Below are positions 1-7,548 of a stretch of DNA of 52,621 bases, piece by piece. The position numbers and the translations under genes are program-made. Every line of letters begins with the position of its first letter. Positions within the stretch are counted from its first letter, which is position 1. This stretch comes from SXOA01 sp051004015 (lineage in GTDB: Bacteria; Planctomycetota; Planctomycetia; Pirellulales; Pirellulaceae). The stretch covers positions 1 to 52,621 of the forward strand of contig JBPCKT010000071.1 of assembly GCA_051004015.1 (NCBI GenBank). Reading direction: 5' to 3'. Below the pieces are notes generated by a model that did not search any database, was not told where the DNA came from, and saw only the letters and a list, made by a program, of their open reading frames with translations.

Positions 1-144
1 ATTGAAGGGGGGGCAGACGACTGAAAAAGGCAGCGGGGATGTCCAAGGAAAGGGGGGGATGCTTCCAGCCTGCCCAAAACGAAGATTCACTGGGCGGGCG
101 GGAACCCTACCCCACGGACTCTCCATCGTAATCAGGCCTAGGGA
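1..144. other. Intergenic edge with dispersed repeat
   Basis: No gene is visible here. Positions 61-76 (GCTTCCAGCCTGCCCA) are the exact reverse complement of positions 34702-34717, and a near copy lies at about 52445-52460. This is therefore one copy of a dispersed intergenic repeat whose core is GGCAGGCTGGAAGCC. Confidence 0.6.
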
Positions 145-1812
145 TTACTCCCAGTTTTTACCCTCCTTATTCGTTCCGCAGAGGAAAACCTTGATTCCCA
201 AAGCATCTGCAAATGAGGCTTTTGCCAGCATGGCCCGATCCGCTGCTTGGGGGCTGTTGGCATAGACGACCTGGATGTGGTTGCTCTTATGGCGGGCCAT
301 CATCTGGTCGCGCGAAATGCCGTAAGTGACGGCATGCATGATCGGCCATTGGGGGGTGGTCGCTTGCCAGCGGCGGTTGGTTTCTTCCAGGGGAAGCTCG
401 ACCACGCCCGCCCGGCCGATGTCCATCTTCAGCCGCCCGTCTTCCACGTAAATACGGGACCAGATGATCTCCCCCGGCTTGGATATTCCCTTGAGGGTCC
501 CACCCCCACTGGGGAAGTACATCGCCGGTTGGCGCTCGCTGCTCGCCCCGGCCCAGCCGCCGACAAAGTGGGCGGGAGGGGCTGAGCCGCTGATGAGGAA
601 GACCCAGACATAGTCGCTGACGGTCTTGGACTGGTCCCAATCCCCCCAGCGGAGATCGTGCAGCGTGTTTTCCACCGGCTGCCCCATCGCCTTGTGCAAG
701 CGGTAGGTGAGCAAGCCGTCGAGCCCCGCGCATTCGTCGACTTCGTTGAAGTGCGGCAGGGGCTCGCCTTCATAGAGCACGCGACTGCCGTCGCGGCTCT
801 TCACGGGGGGCCGGTCGGAGTTGTTGAGGGTCCCTTCGACGAGGTCGCTGGCCGGAAGGAGATCCTTGAGCCCCTGCTGATACTGGATGCCGATGGCCGC
901 GCAGCCGAAGTCGTCGGCGATGCGGAGGGCGGCGACGTACATTTTGCATTGCAACTTGATTTGCTCATCGGTCAGGTCTGTTTCGTGCGTTTTTCCCGTT
1001 ACGAATTTCAGTCCCCGTTCTTCCATCCATGTGCGAACCGCGGCTGCCTCCGCATCACTGACCTGCATCGTTTCGTGGTAAAGGGCCGACTGGCTGAGTC
1101 GCTCCTTGTAGCAGCCGGCGGCGTGCAGGAGTTCGTCCGGGATAATGGCGTTGAACATCCCCATGCAGCCTTCGTCGAAGACGCCGAGGATGGCCTTCTT
1201 CTCGAGCAGCTCCCGGGCCAAGGCCTGGCCGAGTTTTCGCTCCTCCTTGGGAATCTTAATGTCCTTCAGCGGCGTGACGTGGTCGGTCTTGTGCTTGAGC
1301 TTCCCTTTCGTGAGCCAGCGGGCGAGTTGACGGCGAAAGTCGTCGCTGCCAAAGTCCTCGCTCCACAAGGTGCTGTACTTCACGCCCGCCTTGGTCAGCG
1401 AGCCGTTCAAGTTCAACATCCCGACGAGCCCCGGCCAGGTCCCCGACCAGTTGGCCAGCGTAAGGATCGGCCCCCGGTGGGTGACCAGGCCGTGCAACAC
1501 GTGATGCGAATATTGCCAAACCGCCTCCGCCACAATCAGCGGCGCCTGCGGGTCGATGCCCGTGAAGACCTGCATCCCTTCCTTCTGCGAAGCGATGAAG
1601 CCGTGCTGTTCCTCCGGCTTAAAGGCGTGCGCCCGCGTTAGATGATACCCGCTTTGCTCGACGGCCTCCGCAAGCGCTGCTTCCATCTCCGCCTGTGCCG
1701 GCCAGCATTTTTGGTTTGCGGAAAGCCGTAAATCACCACTGGCAATGAGCAGCACCTCCTTTTTGCCGACTCTGGGGGGCTTGGCGACAACGGGGAATTG
1801 ATAGCTGGTCAT
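145..1812 (-). CDS. L-fucose/L-arabinose isomerase-like protein
   Basis: 555 aa, close to the roughly 590 aa of FucI-type ketol isomerases. The start chosen is MTSYQF at 1812; the open frame continues 65 codons upstream, but that part is basic, Pro-rich and unlike the family. Family signs are the FDEGCMGMFNA segment in the middle, an acidic NSDRPP region after the central domain, and the C-terminal HAVTYG...HKSNHIQVVYA block, which in FucI carries a metal- and substrate-binding His. Expected role: cytoplasmic metal-dependent aldose-ketose isomerisation of a deoxy or pentose sugar. No kinase or aldolase partner lies nearby, so the substrate is open. It is divergent from the octahaem cytochrome at 2115. 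Confidence 0.8.
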   Translation of the reverse strand: MTSYQFPVVAKPPRVGKKEVLLIASGDLRLSANQKCWPAQAEMEAALAEAVEQSGYHLTRAHAFKPEEQHGFIASQKEGMQVFTGIDPQAPLIVAEAVWQYSHHVLHGLVTHRGPILTLANWSGTWPGLVGMLNLNGSLTKAGVKYSTLWSEDFGSDDFRRQLARWLTKGKLKHKTDHVTPLKDIKIPKEERKLGQALARELLEKKAILGVFDEGCMGMFNAIIPDELLHAAGCYKERLSQSALYHETMQVSDAEAAAVRTWMEERGLKFVTGKTHETDLTDEQIKLQCKMYVAALRIADDFGCAAIGIQYQQGLKDLLPASDLVEGTLNNSDRPPVKSRDGSRVLYEGEPLPHFNEVDECAGLDGLLTYRLHKAMGQPVENTLHDLRWGDWDQSKTVSDYVWVFLISGSAPPAHFVGGWAGASSERQPAMYFPSGGGTLKGISKPGEIIWSRIYVEDGRLKMDIGRAGVVELPLEETNRRWQATTPQWPIMHAVTYGISRDQMMARHKSNHIQVVYANSPQAADRAMLAKASFADALGIKVFLCGTNKEGKNWE

Positions 1813-2114
1813 GGGGACAGACCTGTGGGGATCCGGTTGCGGGTTCACACGATGCGCTGCCGATTTTATCCGCCCAATCCGGCAGTCGATAGCGGTGCCC
1901 AACCGCGGCCCATGGTTTATGGGCGCAGATTCTTCGGTCGCAAACTCTCCCCGCTGCATGGGGGACTTCCGCGGGTTGTGTTTCCCCGCCGGCTCTACTA
2001 GCATCAAGGGGGATGATCACCGGCAGCGCGTTTCGAGCGCAAGCTGTGGTCCCGACTGAAGCGCAGAGATCTTTGCGTCCGGAAGTGGTTGGGATAACGG
2101 AAGGGGGCTGGTCT
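1813..2114. other. Divergent intergenic region
   Basis: 302 bases between the divergent isomerase and cytochrome genes. Both frames are open upstream of the chosen starts, but the extensions do not look like protein. I see no clear promoter consensus, hairpin or repeat. Confidence 0.5.
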
Positions 2115-3980
2115 ATGTCCGGCAGGGTGGGACTTCGGACTCGGATCGTCCTGGCCGCAGGGCTGGTGCTGCTCGCCGCCCTTGGATACTGGCGACTGTC
2201 GTTGGATCGCGGCACGCCGCAGCCGGTGATCCCCGTCGCCGCGGCGGTCGCTGCGCCCCCGCCGATTCAGGTGGGACGGGACGAATATGTTTCTTCCCAT
2301 GCGTGTCAGAAGTGCCATCCCGTGCAGCATCAGACCTGGCACAATTCCTATCACCGCACGATGACGCAGGTAGCCGGCCCGCAATCGGTCGTGGCCCCGT
2401 TTGACGACGTGCATCTTGAGTCGCGTGGCCGCTCCTATCACTTGGAGCGCCGCGGCGATGAATTCTGGATCACGATGACCGAGCCGCAACTGGAGAGTGA
2501 GTTGCAAGGCCGGGGGAACGGCAAACTAATCACCCAGGCGCTGCCGCTGAAAGCCCAGCAGGTAGTGCTAACCACAGGATCGCATGTAGCGCAGACCTAC
2601 TGGGTGGCGGTAGCCAACGAGCTCTGGCAAGTTCCCTGGCTCTACCATATTGAGGAGCAGCGCTGGATTCCGGACAACGACTCATTTCTGCAACCTCCGG
2701 ACACGGGGCACCTCTATCACCAATGGAACACCGTCTGTGTGAAATGTCACACTTCCGCTCCGATTCCGGGCCAGACGGACCAGTCCATTCAAAGGACCCA
2801 GGTTGCGGAGCTCGGCATTGCCTGCGAGGCGTGCCATGGTCCCGGGGAGGCGCACGTCCGCTTTCGCCAGCACAGCGCCCAGCCGCAAGCTGTCGCAGCC
2901 AGCCGCGCGGATGACCCCATCACCAACCCGGCCCGGTGTGACCCCAAGCTGGCCTCTCAAATATGCGCCCAGTGCCACAGTAGCCACAGCGAGCTCGATC
3001 TCCCGGGGTGGCTGGCGCATGGCTCCAGCTTTCGTCCCGGAGAAGATTTGGAAACGAAGGTGCGAATGCATCGTCCCAACGCGCCCGAAACCAAAAGGGA
3101 ATACGGTCAAGGCTATTGGGGAGACGGCACCTGCCGCACCGGGGGAGACGAGTACCTGGGACTCATTGCCTCGAAATGCTACGAAGGTGGAAATCTATCT
3201 TGCCTCTCCTGCCATTCCATGCACGGCTACGAGAGCAATACCGATCAGCTCAAGCCGAAGATGAATGGCCAGCAAGCCTGCTTGCAGTGCCACGCGGAAA
3301 TAGGGGAGAACATTTCCCAGCATACGCACCATGGGGCTGAGTCCAGCGGCAGCGACTGCATGAACTGCCACATGCCGCACATCACTTATGCGCTCTTCAA
3401 GGGGATCCGCAGCCACCGCATCGACAGCCCCAGCGCCGCGGTGACCGCGGCCACCGGCCGGCCGAACGCCTGCAATCTCTGCCATCTCGATAAGCCGCTC
3501 GGCTGGACGGCGGAAAAGCTGACGCAGTGGCATGGGCAGCCTGCGGTGGAGTTGAGCGAGCAGCAGAAGACAACATCGAGCATGGTGACGATGGCCCTGC
3601 AAGGGGAAGCCGCACAGCGGGTCATCGCCGCCTGGCACCTGGGCTGGGAGCCGGCGCGGCAAGCCTCGCGCGACGATTGGGAGGCCCCCTTCCTGGCCTA
3701 CCTGCTCGACGATCCGTACTCCGTGGTCCGCTACGTGAGCTTTCGCTCCCTCAAAAAACTGCCTGGGTATTCGGACTTCTCTTACGACTTCGTCGCCCCC
3801 AAAGGGGCTCGTCAGCAGGCCAAGAAACAGGCGTTGGAAATCTGGCAGGCCCAAACGCGCCAGCCGCCAGGAGACGGGGGAGCCGCCACCTTGCTTGACG
3901 AGCAAGGCCAGCTCAGAACCGAGTCCGCGGAGGAGCTTTATCGGAAGCGAGACGACCGACGGATGCTGATTCTGGAGTAA
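2115..3980 (+). CDS. Octahaem c-type cytochrome
   Basis: 621 aa from MSGRVGLR at 2115, which opens with a single uncleaved or signal-type hydrophobic segment (residues about 10-25); an ORF start 34 codons upstream would hide it. Eight CxxCH haem motifs are visible near residues 64, 207, 237, 284, 362, 389, 415 and 453 (CQKCH, CVKCH, CEACH, CAQCH, CLSCH, CLQCH, CMNCH, CNLCH). The HTHHG...CMNCHMPHITYA region is typical of DmsE/NrfB/c554-like multihaem proteins. After the last haem comes about 150 residues of HEAT-like helices without haems. Probable role: periplasmic electron transfer or redox enzyme; the substrate is not predictable. No partner reductase is adjacent. Confidence 0.85.
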   Translation: MSGRVGLRTRIVLAAGLVLLAALGYWRLSLDRGTPQPVIPVAAAVAAPPPIQVGRDEYVSSHACQKCHPVQHQTWHNSYHRTMTQVAGPQSVVAPFDDVHLESRGRSYHLERRGDEFWITMTEPQLESELQGRGNGKLITQALPLKAQQVVLTTGSHVAQTYWVAVANELWQVPWLYHIEEQRWIPDNDSFLQPPDTGHLYHQWNTVCVKCHTSAPIPGQTDQSIQRTQVAELGIACEACHGPGEAHVRFRQHSAQPQAVAASRADDPITNPARCDPKLASQICAQCHSSHSELDLPGWLAHGSSFRPGEDLETKVRMHRPNAPETKREYGQGYWGDGTCRTGGDEYLGLIASKCYEGGNLSCLSCHSMHGYESNTDQLKPKMNGQQACLQCHAEIGENISQHTHHGAESSGSDCMNCHMPHITYALFKGIRSHRIDSPSAAVTAATGRPNACNLCHLDKPLGWTAEKLTQWHGQPAVELSEQQKTTSSMVTMALQGEAAQRVIAAWHLGWEPARQASRDDWEAPFLAYLLDDPYSVVRYVSFRSLKKLPGYSDFSYDFVAPKGARQQAKKQALEIWQAQTRQPPGDGGAATLLDEQGQLRTESAEELYRKRDDRRMLILE

Positions 3981-4127
3981 GGACTCGGGCCCTCAAACTT
4001 TCCGCGTAAGTTCACTTTTACTTCCTTGAGGTCCTGAGTGGATGGCTTATACTGCGCTCCTGCCGTGAGGTGGAGGTTGGCCCGCCGTGGGCGCGGCCTT
4101 GCGGGGGACTTCGTCCAGGAGTTAGCG

Positions 4128-5303
4128 ATGCGTTTCACCATTACTTTAGTTGTGCTCGGCCTGTTGGCCGGCGGACTGCTGACCAGCCAGCAACTGCGGG
4201 GGGATGACGCGAAGAAGCCAGCAAAAAAGGTCGTGAAGGAGGAGCAGGATGACGACGACGACAAGGAGGAGAAAAAGGGGAAGAAGGAAGATGACGACGA
4301 CGACGATGACGTGAAGAAGCCTGTGAAGAAAGCTGTCAAGGAAGATGACGATGACGACGACAAGGAAGTGAACAAGAAGAAGGGAAACAAGGAAGAAGAT
4401 TCCGATGACGAGAAGCCAGTGAAGAAGCCCACGAAAAAGGTCGCCAAGGAAGGTGACGCCGATGACAAGCCAGTCAAGAAGCCCATCAAGAAGACTGTCA
4501 AGCAAGCAAAGGAAGACGATGGCGACGAGAAGCAACCCGTCAAGAAACCGACGAAAAAGACCGTGAAGGAAGACAAGGATGGCGACGACGACAAGGACGA
4601 AAAGAACGGAAACAAGGAAGACGACGGCGACGACGAGCAGAAGCCCGCAAAGAAGACCGGAAAGAAAGTCGATAAGGACCAGAAGGACGGCAAGGACGAA
4701 AAGGACGGCAAGGACGAGAGAGACGGCAAGGACGAGAAGGATGGGAAGGACGAGAAAGATGACGACAAGGACGAGAAGGAGGCCGTGAAGGAGGAGAAGA
4801 AGGTCAAGGCCGAGGAATCCATCGAGCCCAAGAAGCTGCCGGAGGGGATTCTGGCAGCGGCGATGAAGACGTTTCCGGATGCCGACGTGGTCGGGGCGGC
4901 CCGCGAGAAGGACGGCGACAGGACGGTTTATGAAGTCGAGCTTAGGCAGAAGGGACTGACCATCGACATCATGTTCAGCGAGAAGGGGGCGATGGAGCTG
5001 GTCGAGAAGCAGATTCCCCTCAAGAGCGTTCCCGAGGCGATTGCCGACGCCGTCAGCAAGAAGTATCCAAAATCCACGATTAAACTCGCGGAAGAGCTCT
5101 ACAAGGTGACGGACTACAAACAGACGCTCGACATATACGAGGTCCTCATCGAGACCGCGGACAAAAACGGCGTCGAAATCAAGCTGACGACGAAGGGGGA
5201 GATCAAGGAGGAGGAGCAGAAGGGAAAGACGGGCGACGACGAGAAAAAGGAAGAACCCAAAAAGGAGGCGAAAAAGGAACCCAAAAAACCCCAGAAGGAG
5301 TAG
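4128..5303 (+). CDS. Secreted Lys/Asp-rich repeat protein with PepSY-like domain
   Basis: 391 aa from MRFTITLVV at 4128, which gives a clean signal peptide (about residues 1-24); the longer ORF start adds 30 codons in front of it. Residues about 25-240 are extreme low complexity: repeated KKPxKK-type blocks alternating with runs of Asp/Glu, then a KDGKDEKDG tract. Residues about 242-350 look like the PepSY-like fold (PF11396 type): ILAAAMKTFPDADV, then a YEVEL strand, then a second copy-like part with IADAVSKKYP. The tail is again Lys/Glu rich. Such domains often sense or bind peptides or metals in the envelope; the charged region may bind cations or polyanions (inference). Confidence 0.75.
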   Translation: MRFTITLVVLGLLAGGLLTSQQLRGDDAKKPAKKVVKEEQDDDDDKEEKKGKKEDDDDDDDVKKPVKKAVKEDDDDDDKEVNKKKGNKEEDSDDEKPVKKPTKKVAKEGDADDKPVKKPIKKTVKQAKEDDGDEKQPVKKPTKKTVKEDKDGDDDKDEKNGNKEDDGDDEQKPAKKTGKKVDKDQKDGKDEKDGKDERDGKDEKDGKDEKDDDKDEKEAVKEEKKVKAEESIEPKKLPEGILAAAMKTFPDADVVGAAREKDGDRTVYEVELRQKGLTIDIMFSEKGAMELVEKQIPLKSVPEAIADAVSKKYPKSTIKLAEELYKVTDYKQTLDIYEVLIETADKNGVEIKLTTKGEIKEEEQKGKTGDDEKKEEPKKEAKKEPKKPQKE

Positions 5304-5450
5304 CGTCCTGCCCACGAATCCTGATTGATCCCTCTCGCGGCGGGCACGAAATGTTGCATCCGCATCTGCGGCGCGCTATTGTCAAGAACGCTGCGCCGCA
5401 GGTGCCCGTCTTATCAAGGGAAAAACCTGCCGCATCCAAGGGCCAAAATC

Positions 5451-6431
5451 ATGCGCAAGCGAGCAAACTTCCGCCTCTTCTTGCTTCTCATCGCTGCCGC
5501 AGCCGCACTTCAGCCGGGCTGGACACACGCGGCCGAGGAGGAAGAGGAAGAATCTCCCTTGGCGGCCATCGACCCGCGGCGGGTGGTGGTGACGATGGCG
5601 GATGGGAGCCAGCTCAAGGTGCGGCTGGCCGAGGAACCTGTCGTGATGCAGACACAGCACGGCAAGCTGTCGGTCCCCGCGGGCGATGTGCGGCGGATCG
5701 TCTTTGCCCTGCGGCTGACGGAGGAAGAGAAGCAGCAGATTGCCCAGTGGATCGAGACCCTCGGCGTGCCCGACTTGAACGCTCGCAAGCAGGCGGCGGG
5801 AGAGCTCTTCGCCCAGCAGGCCCGGGCCTGGCAGCCGTTGGTGAACGCCGCCAAGGAAGGCTCGCCGGAAATCGCCAAGGAAGCGGAGGCCCTCCTCGAC
5901 AAGCTCTGGGAAGTCGTGCCGGAGAGCGAGCTCACGGGGAATGACCTTGATATCGTGGAAACGCCGGACGCCAAAATCGCGGGAAAGATTGCCGCCGAGA
6001 GCATCCGCATTCAGACCACGCAGTTCGGCGAGCTCAAGCTCAAGCTGGCCGACGCCCGCGTGCTCCGCTCGCTGGCCCTGCCGGAGCCGGAAGTGGTGGA
6101 GAAGGTGGACGTTAAAGGGGCTCAGCCCGATCCGGGCAATCTCAAGGCCGTGGAAGGGCAGGTCGGCCAGACCTTCCTCTTCAAAGTCACCGGCGCGGGG
6201 GGCGGCACGATGTATGGCAGCAACCCCTACACCACCGACTCGCGGCTCTCGTCCGCGGTCGTCCACTTCGGGCTCTTAAAGCATGGCGAGACCGGCATCG
6301 TGAAGGTCAAGATCATGGGCAACCTCCCCTCGTTCGTCGGCGCGACGCTCAACGGCCTCTCCAGCAGCAGCTACAGCGGCTATCCGGGCTACGAAATCAG
6401 CAAGCCGAAGAAGACTCGGCCGCGGAAGTGA
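5451..6431 (+). CDS. Secreted LCCL-domain protein
   Basis: 326 aa from MRKRANF at 5451, followed by a strong signal peptide ending near THAAEE. An upstream in-frame start at 5325 would put 42 poor residues in front of it. The first part (residues about 30-130) resembles the beta-rich 'VVVTMADGSQLKVRL' modules common in planctomycete secreted proteins, then comes a helical part with ARKQAAGEL and AEALLDKLW, and another such beta module. Residues about 235-315 match an LCCL domain: GAGGGTMYGSNPYTTDS, then SAVVHFGLL and GxVxVKIMG. LCCL domains are extracellular ligand-binding modules. The gene is convergent with the cupin at 6538, with a perfect inverted repeat between them. Confidence 0.75.
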   Translation: MRKRANFRLFLLLIAAAAALQPGWTHAAEEEEEESPLAAIDPRRVVVTMADGSQLKVRLAEEPVVMQTQHGKLSVPAGDVRRIVFALRLTEEEKQQIAQWIETLGVPDLNARKQAAGELFAQQARAWQPLVNAAKEGSPEIAKEAEALLDKLWEVVPESELTGNDLDIVETPDAKIAGKIAAESIRIQTTQFGELKLKLADARVLRSLALPEPEVVEKVDVKGAQPDPGNLKAVEGQVGQTFLFKVTGAGGGTMYGSNPYTTDSRLSSAVVHFGLLKHGETGIVKVKIMGNLPSFVGATLNGLSSSSYSGYPGYEISKPKKTRPRK

Positions 6432-6436
6432 ATACA

Positions 6437-6517
6437 TCCGCAGATTTCGCGGATTGGCGCAGACTGAAGGCAGAATTCAGGATTTCTTAATCTGCGTTCA
6501 TCCGCGAAATCTGCGGA
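6437..6517. terminator. Inverted repeat between convergent genes
   Basis: A perfect 18-base arm at 6437-6454 (TCCGCAGATTTCGCGGAT) has its reverse complement at 6500-6517, and the similarity continues inward for about 11 more bases with three mismatches. It lies between two convergent stop codons, so it may serve as a bidirectional terminator. It also has the look of a dispersed intergenic repeat. Confidence 0.6.
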
Positions 6518-6537
6518 CAAGATTCTGGAGAACGGAC

Positions 6538-7290
6538 TTATCCATACAGCTTCAGCACTTCATCGCTGCCAATCCTGCGGGCCTTGATGCGGCCTTCGGA
6601 GAGCTTTTCGCCGGCGGGGTCGATGTAGACGCGGCCGGTGCGGTTCTTGCTCTCGGGGTTCACGTTCATCACGTGGATGTTGAAGATGTAGGCCGACTCG
6701 CTGGTGGCTTTGAACCAGTGGACGTTGTCCTTGTAGTCCGAGACGGTCGAGTGCTCCCCCGCTTTGAAGGCCCGGTCGATGGTCGGGCGGATGATCATGT
6801 GCGTCTCGGTGTCCTCCAGCCGGTCGTAGTGCTTGCCCTGAAAATCCCCTTTGAGGATCAGGAAGGCGGTGGCCATGTTGTTGTGGCCGTGAGGGACGAC
6901 GCTACGGCCCTTGGCGAGGGCGAAGACCTGATGGCCGAAGACCAGGTTGGTCGGCAGCCCTTCGACCTGGGGGAATTTGGCCCGCAGGCTCTTCTCGCCG
7001 CTCTCCGCGTGCTTGATGTTCGCGGTCAACTTCTCGAAGTCGATGAACTTGAGGGCGTCTGCCAGGTCCACCTTGGCGAACAGCTCGTCCACTTTCGTCT
7101 GCCAGTCCGTCTGCTTCAGCTTCTGCCCCTTCACCTCTTCCGACAGCTCATTCAGGTCCTTCATCCACTTCCCCGCCAGCAGCTTCATGTCTTCCGCGAA
7201 GACATCTCGGGTCATCAGCGTCTCGAGCAGCGAGTACGTCAGAAGCGAACCGAGCGTGGCCTGCGTGAACTGGCGGCGGGAGAGGGACAT
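6538..7290 (-). CDS. Cupin-like protein with twin-arginine-type leader
   Basis: 250 aa. The N-terminus MSLSRRQFTQATLGSLL fits a Tat (RRxFxxA) signal. Residues about 35-110 are helical and charged. The C-terminal half looks like a cupin: VPHGHNNMATAFLILKGDF supplies His residues of the metal site and the first barrel strands, and THMIIRPTIDRAF and NVHWFKA fit later strands. The start is supported by GGAG ten bases upstream on the minus strand. Possible role: a periplasmic metal-binding sugar- or ligand-binding protein or small enzyme; function unknown. It is followed by the inverted repeat at 6437-6517. Confidence 0.65.
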   Translation of the reverse strand: MSLSRRQFTQATLGSLLTYSLLETLMTRDVFAEDMKLLAGKWMKDLNELSEEVKGQKLKQTDWQTKVDELFAKVDLADALKFIDFEKLTANIKHAESGEKSLRAKFPQVEGLPTNLVFGHQVFALAKGRSVVPHGHNNMATAFLILKGDFQGKHYDRLEDTETHMIIRPTIDRAFKAGEHSTVSDYKDNVHWFKATSESAYIFNIHVMNVNPESKNRTGRVYIDPAGEKLSEGRIKARRIGSDEVLKLYG

Positions 7291-7413
7291 GAGGAACTCC
7301 GTTGCAACAGCGGAAAGTGGAAAGCTGAAAGCCGATGCTCTTCACGATGTATCGTACGGCATCTCGGGCCGGAATGCCATAATCAGTCCGCGTGCACTTA
7401 AGGCGGAAGTGAA

Positions 7414-7539
7414 TTGAACAGAAGGAAACGAAGGGAACGAAGGGGGAGGCAAAGTGGTCGGTTATTCTGAATGTCGAATTCGACTTTCTGCCGCTTCTCT
7501 TCTGCCTTACCTTCGTTCCCTTCGTTTCCTTCTGTTCAA
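7414..7539. repeat. Inverted-repeat element, copy 1 (GAACAGAAGG family)
   Basis: The 30-base arm at 7414-7443 (core GAACAGAAGGAAACGAAGGG) is perfectly inverted at 7510-7539, with a 66-base spacer. The arms are made of sub-repeats AAGGRAACG. A related element lies at 9760-9862, so the two copies flank the protease gene on both sides. The downstream arm ends only ten bases before the protease stop codon. No transposase is inside; it resembles a MITE- or REP-like mobile repeat. Confidence 0.75.
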
Positions 7540-7548
7540 AACGCCTTT

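Noticed and set aside
4146..5315. 389-aa minus-strand ORF opposite the Lys/Asp-rich gene (and the Ser/Phe-rich ORF at 3938-4831)
   Set aside because: Both are mirror images of the low-complexity repeat: long runs of Leu/Val or Ser/Phe, no domain, no ribosome-binding site.
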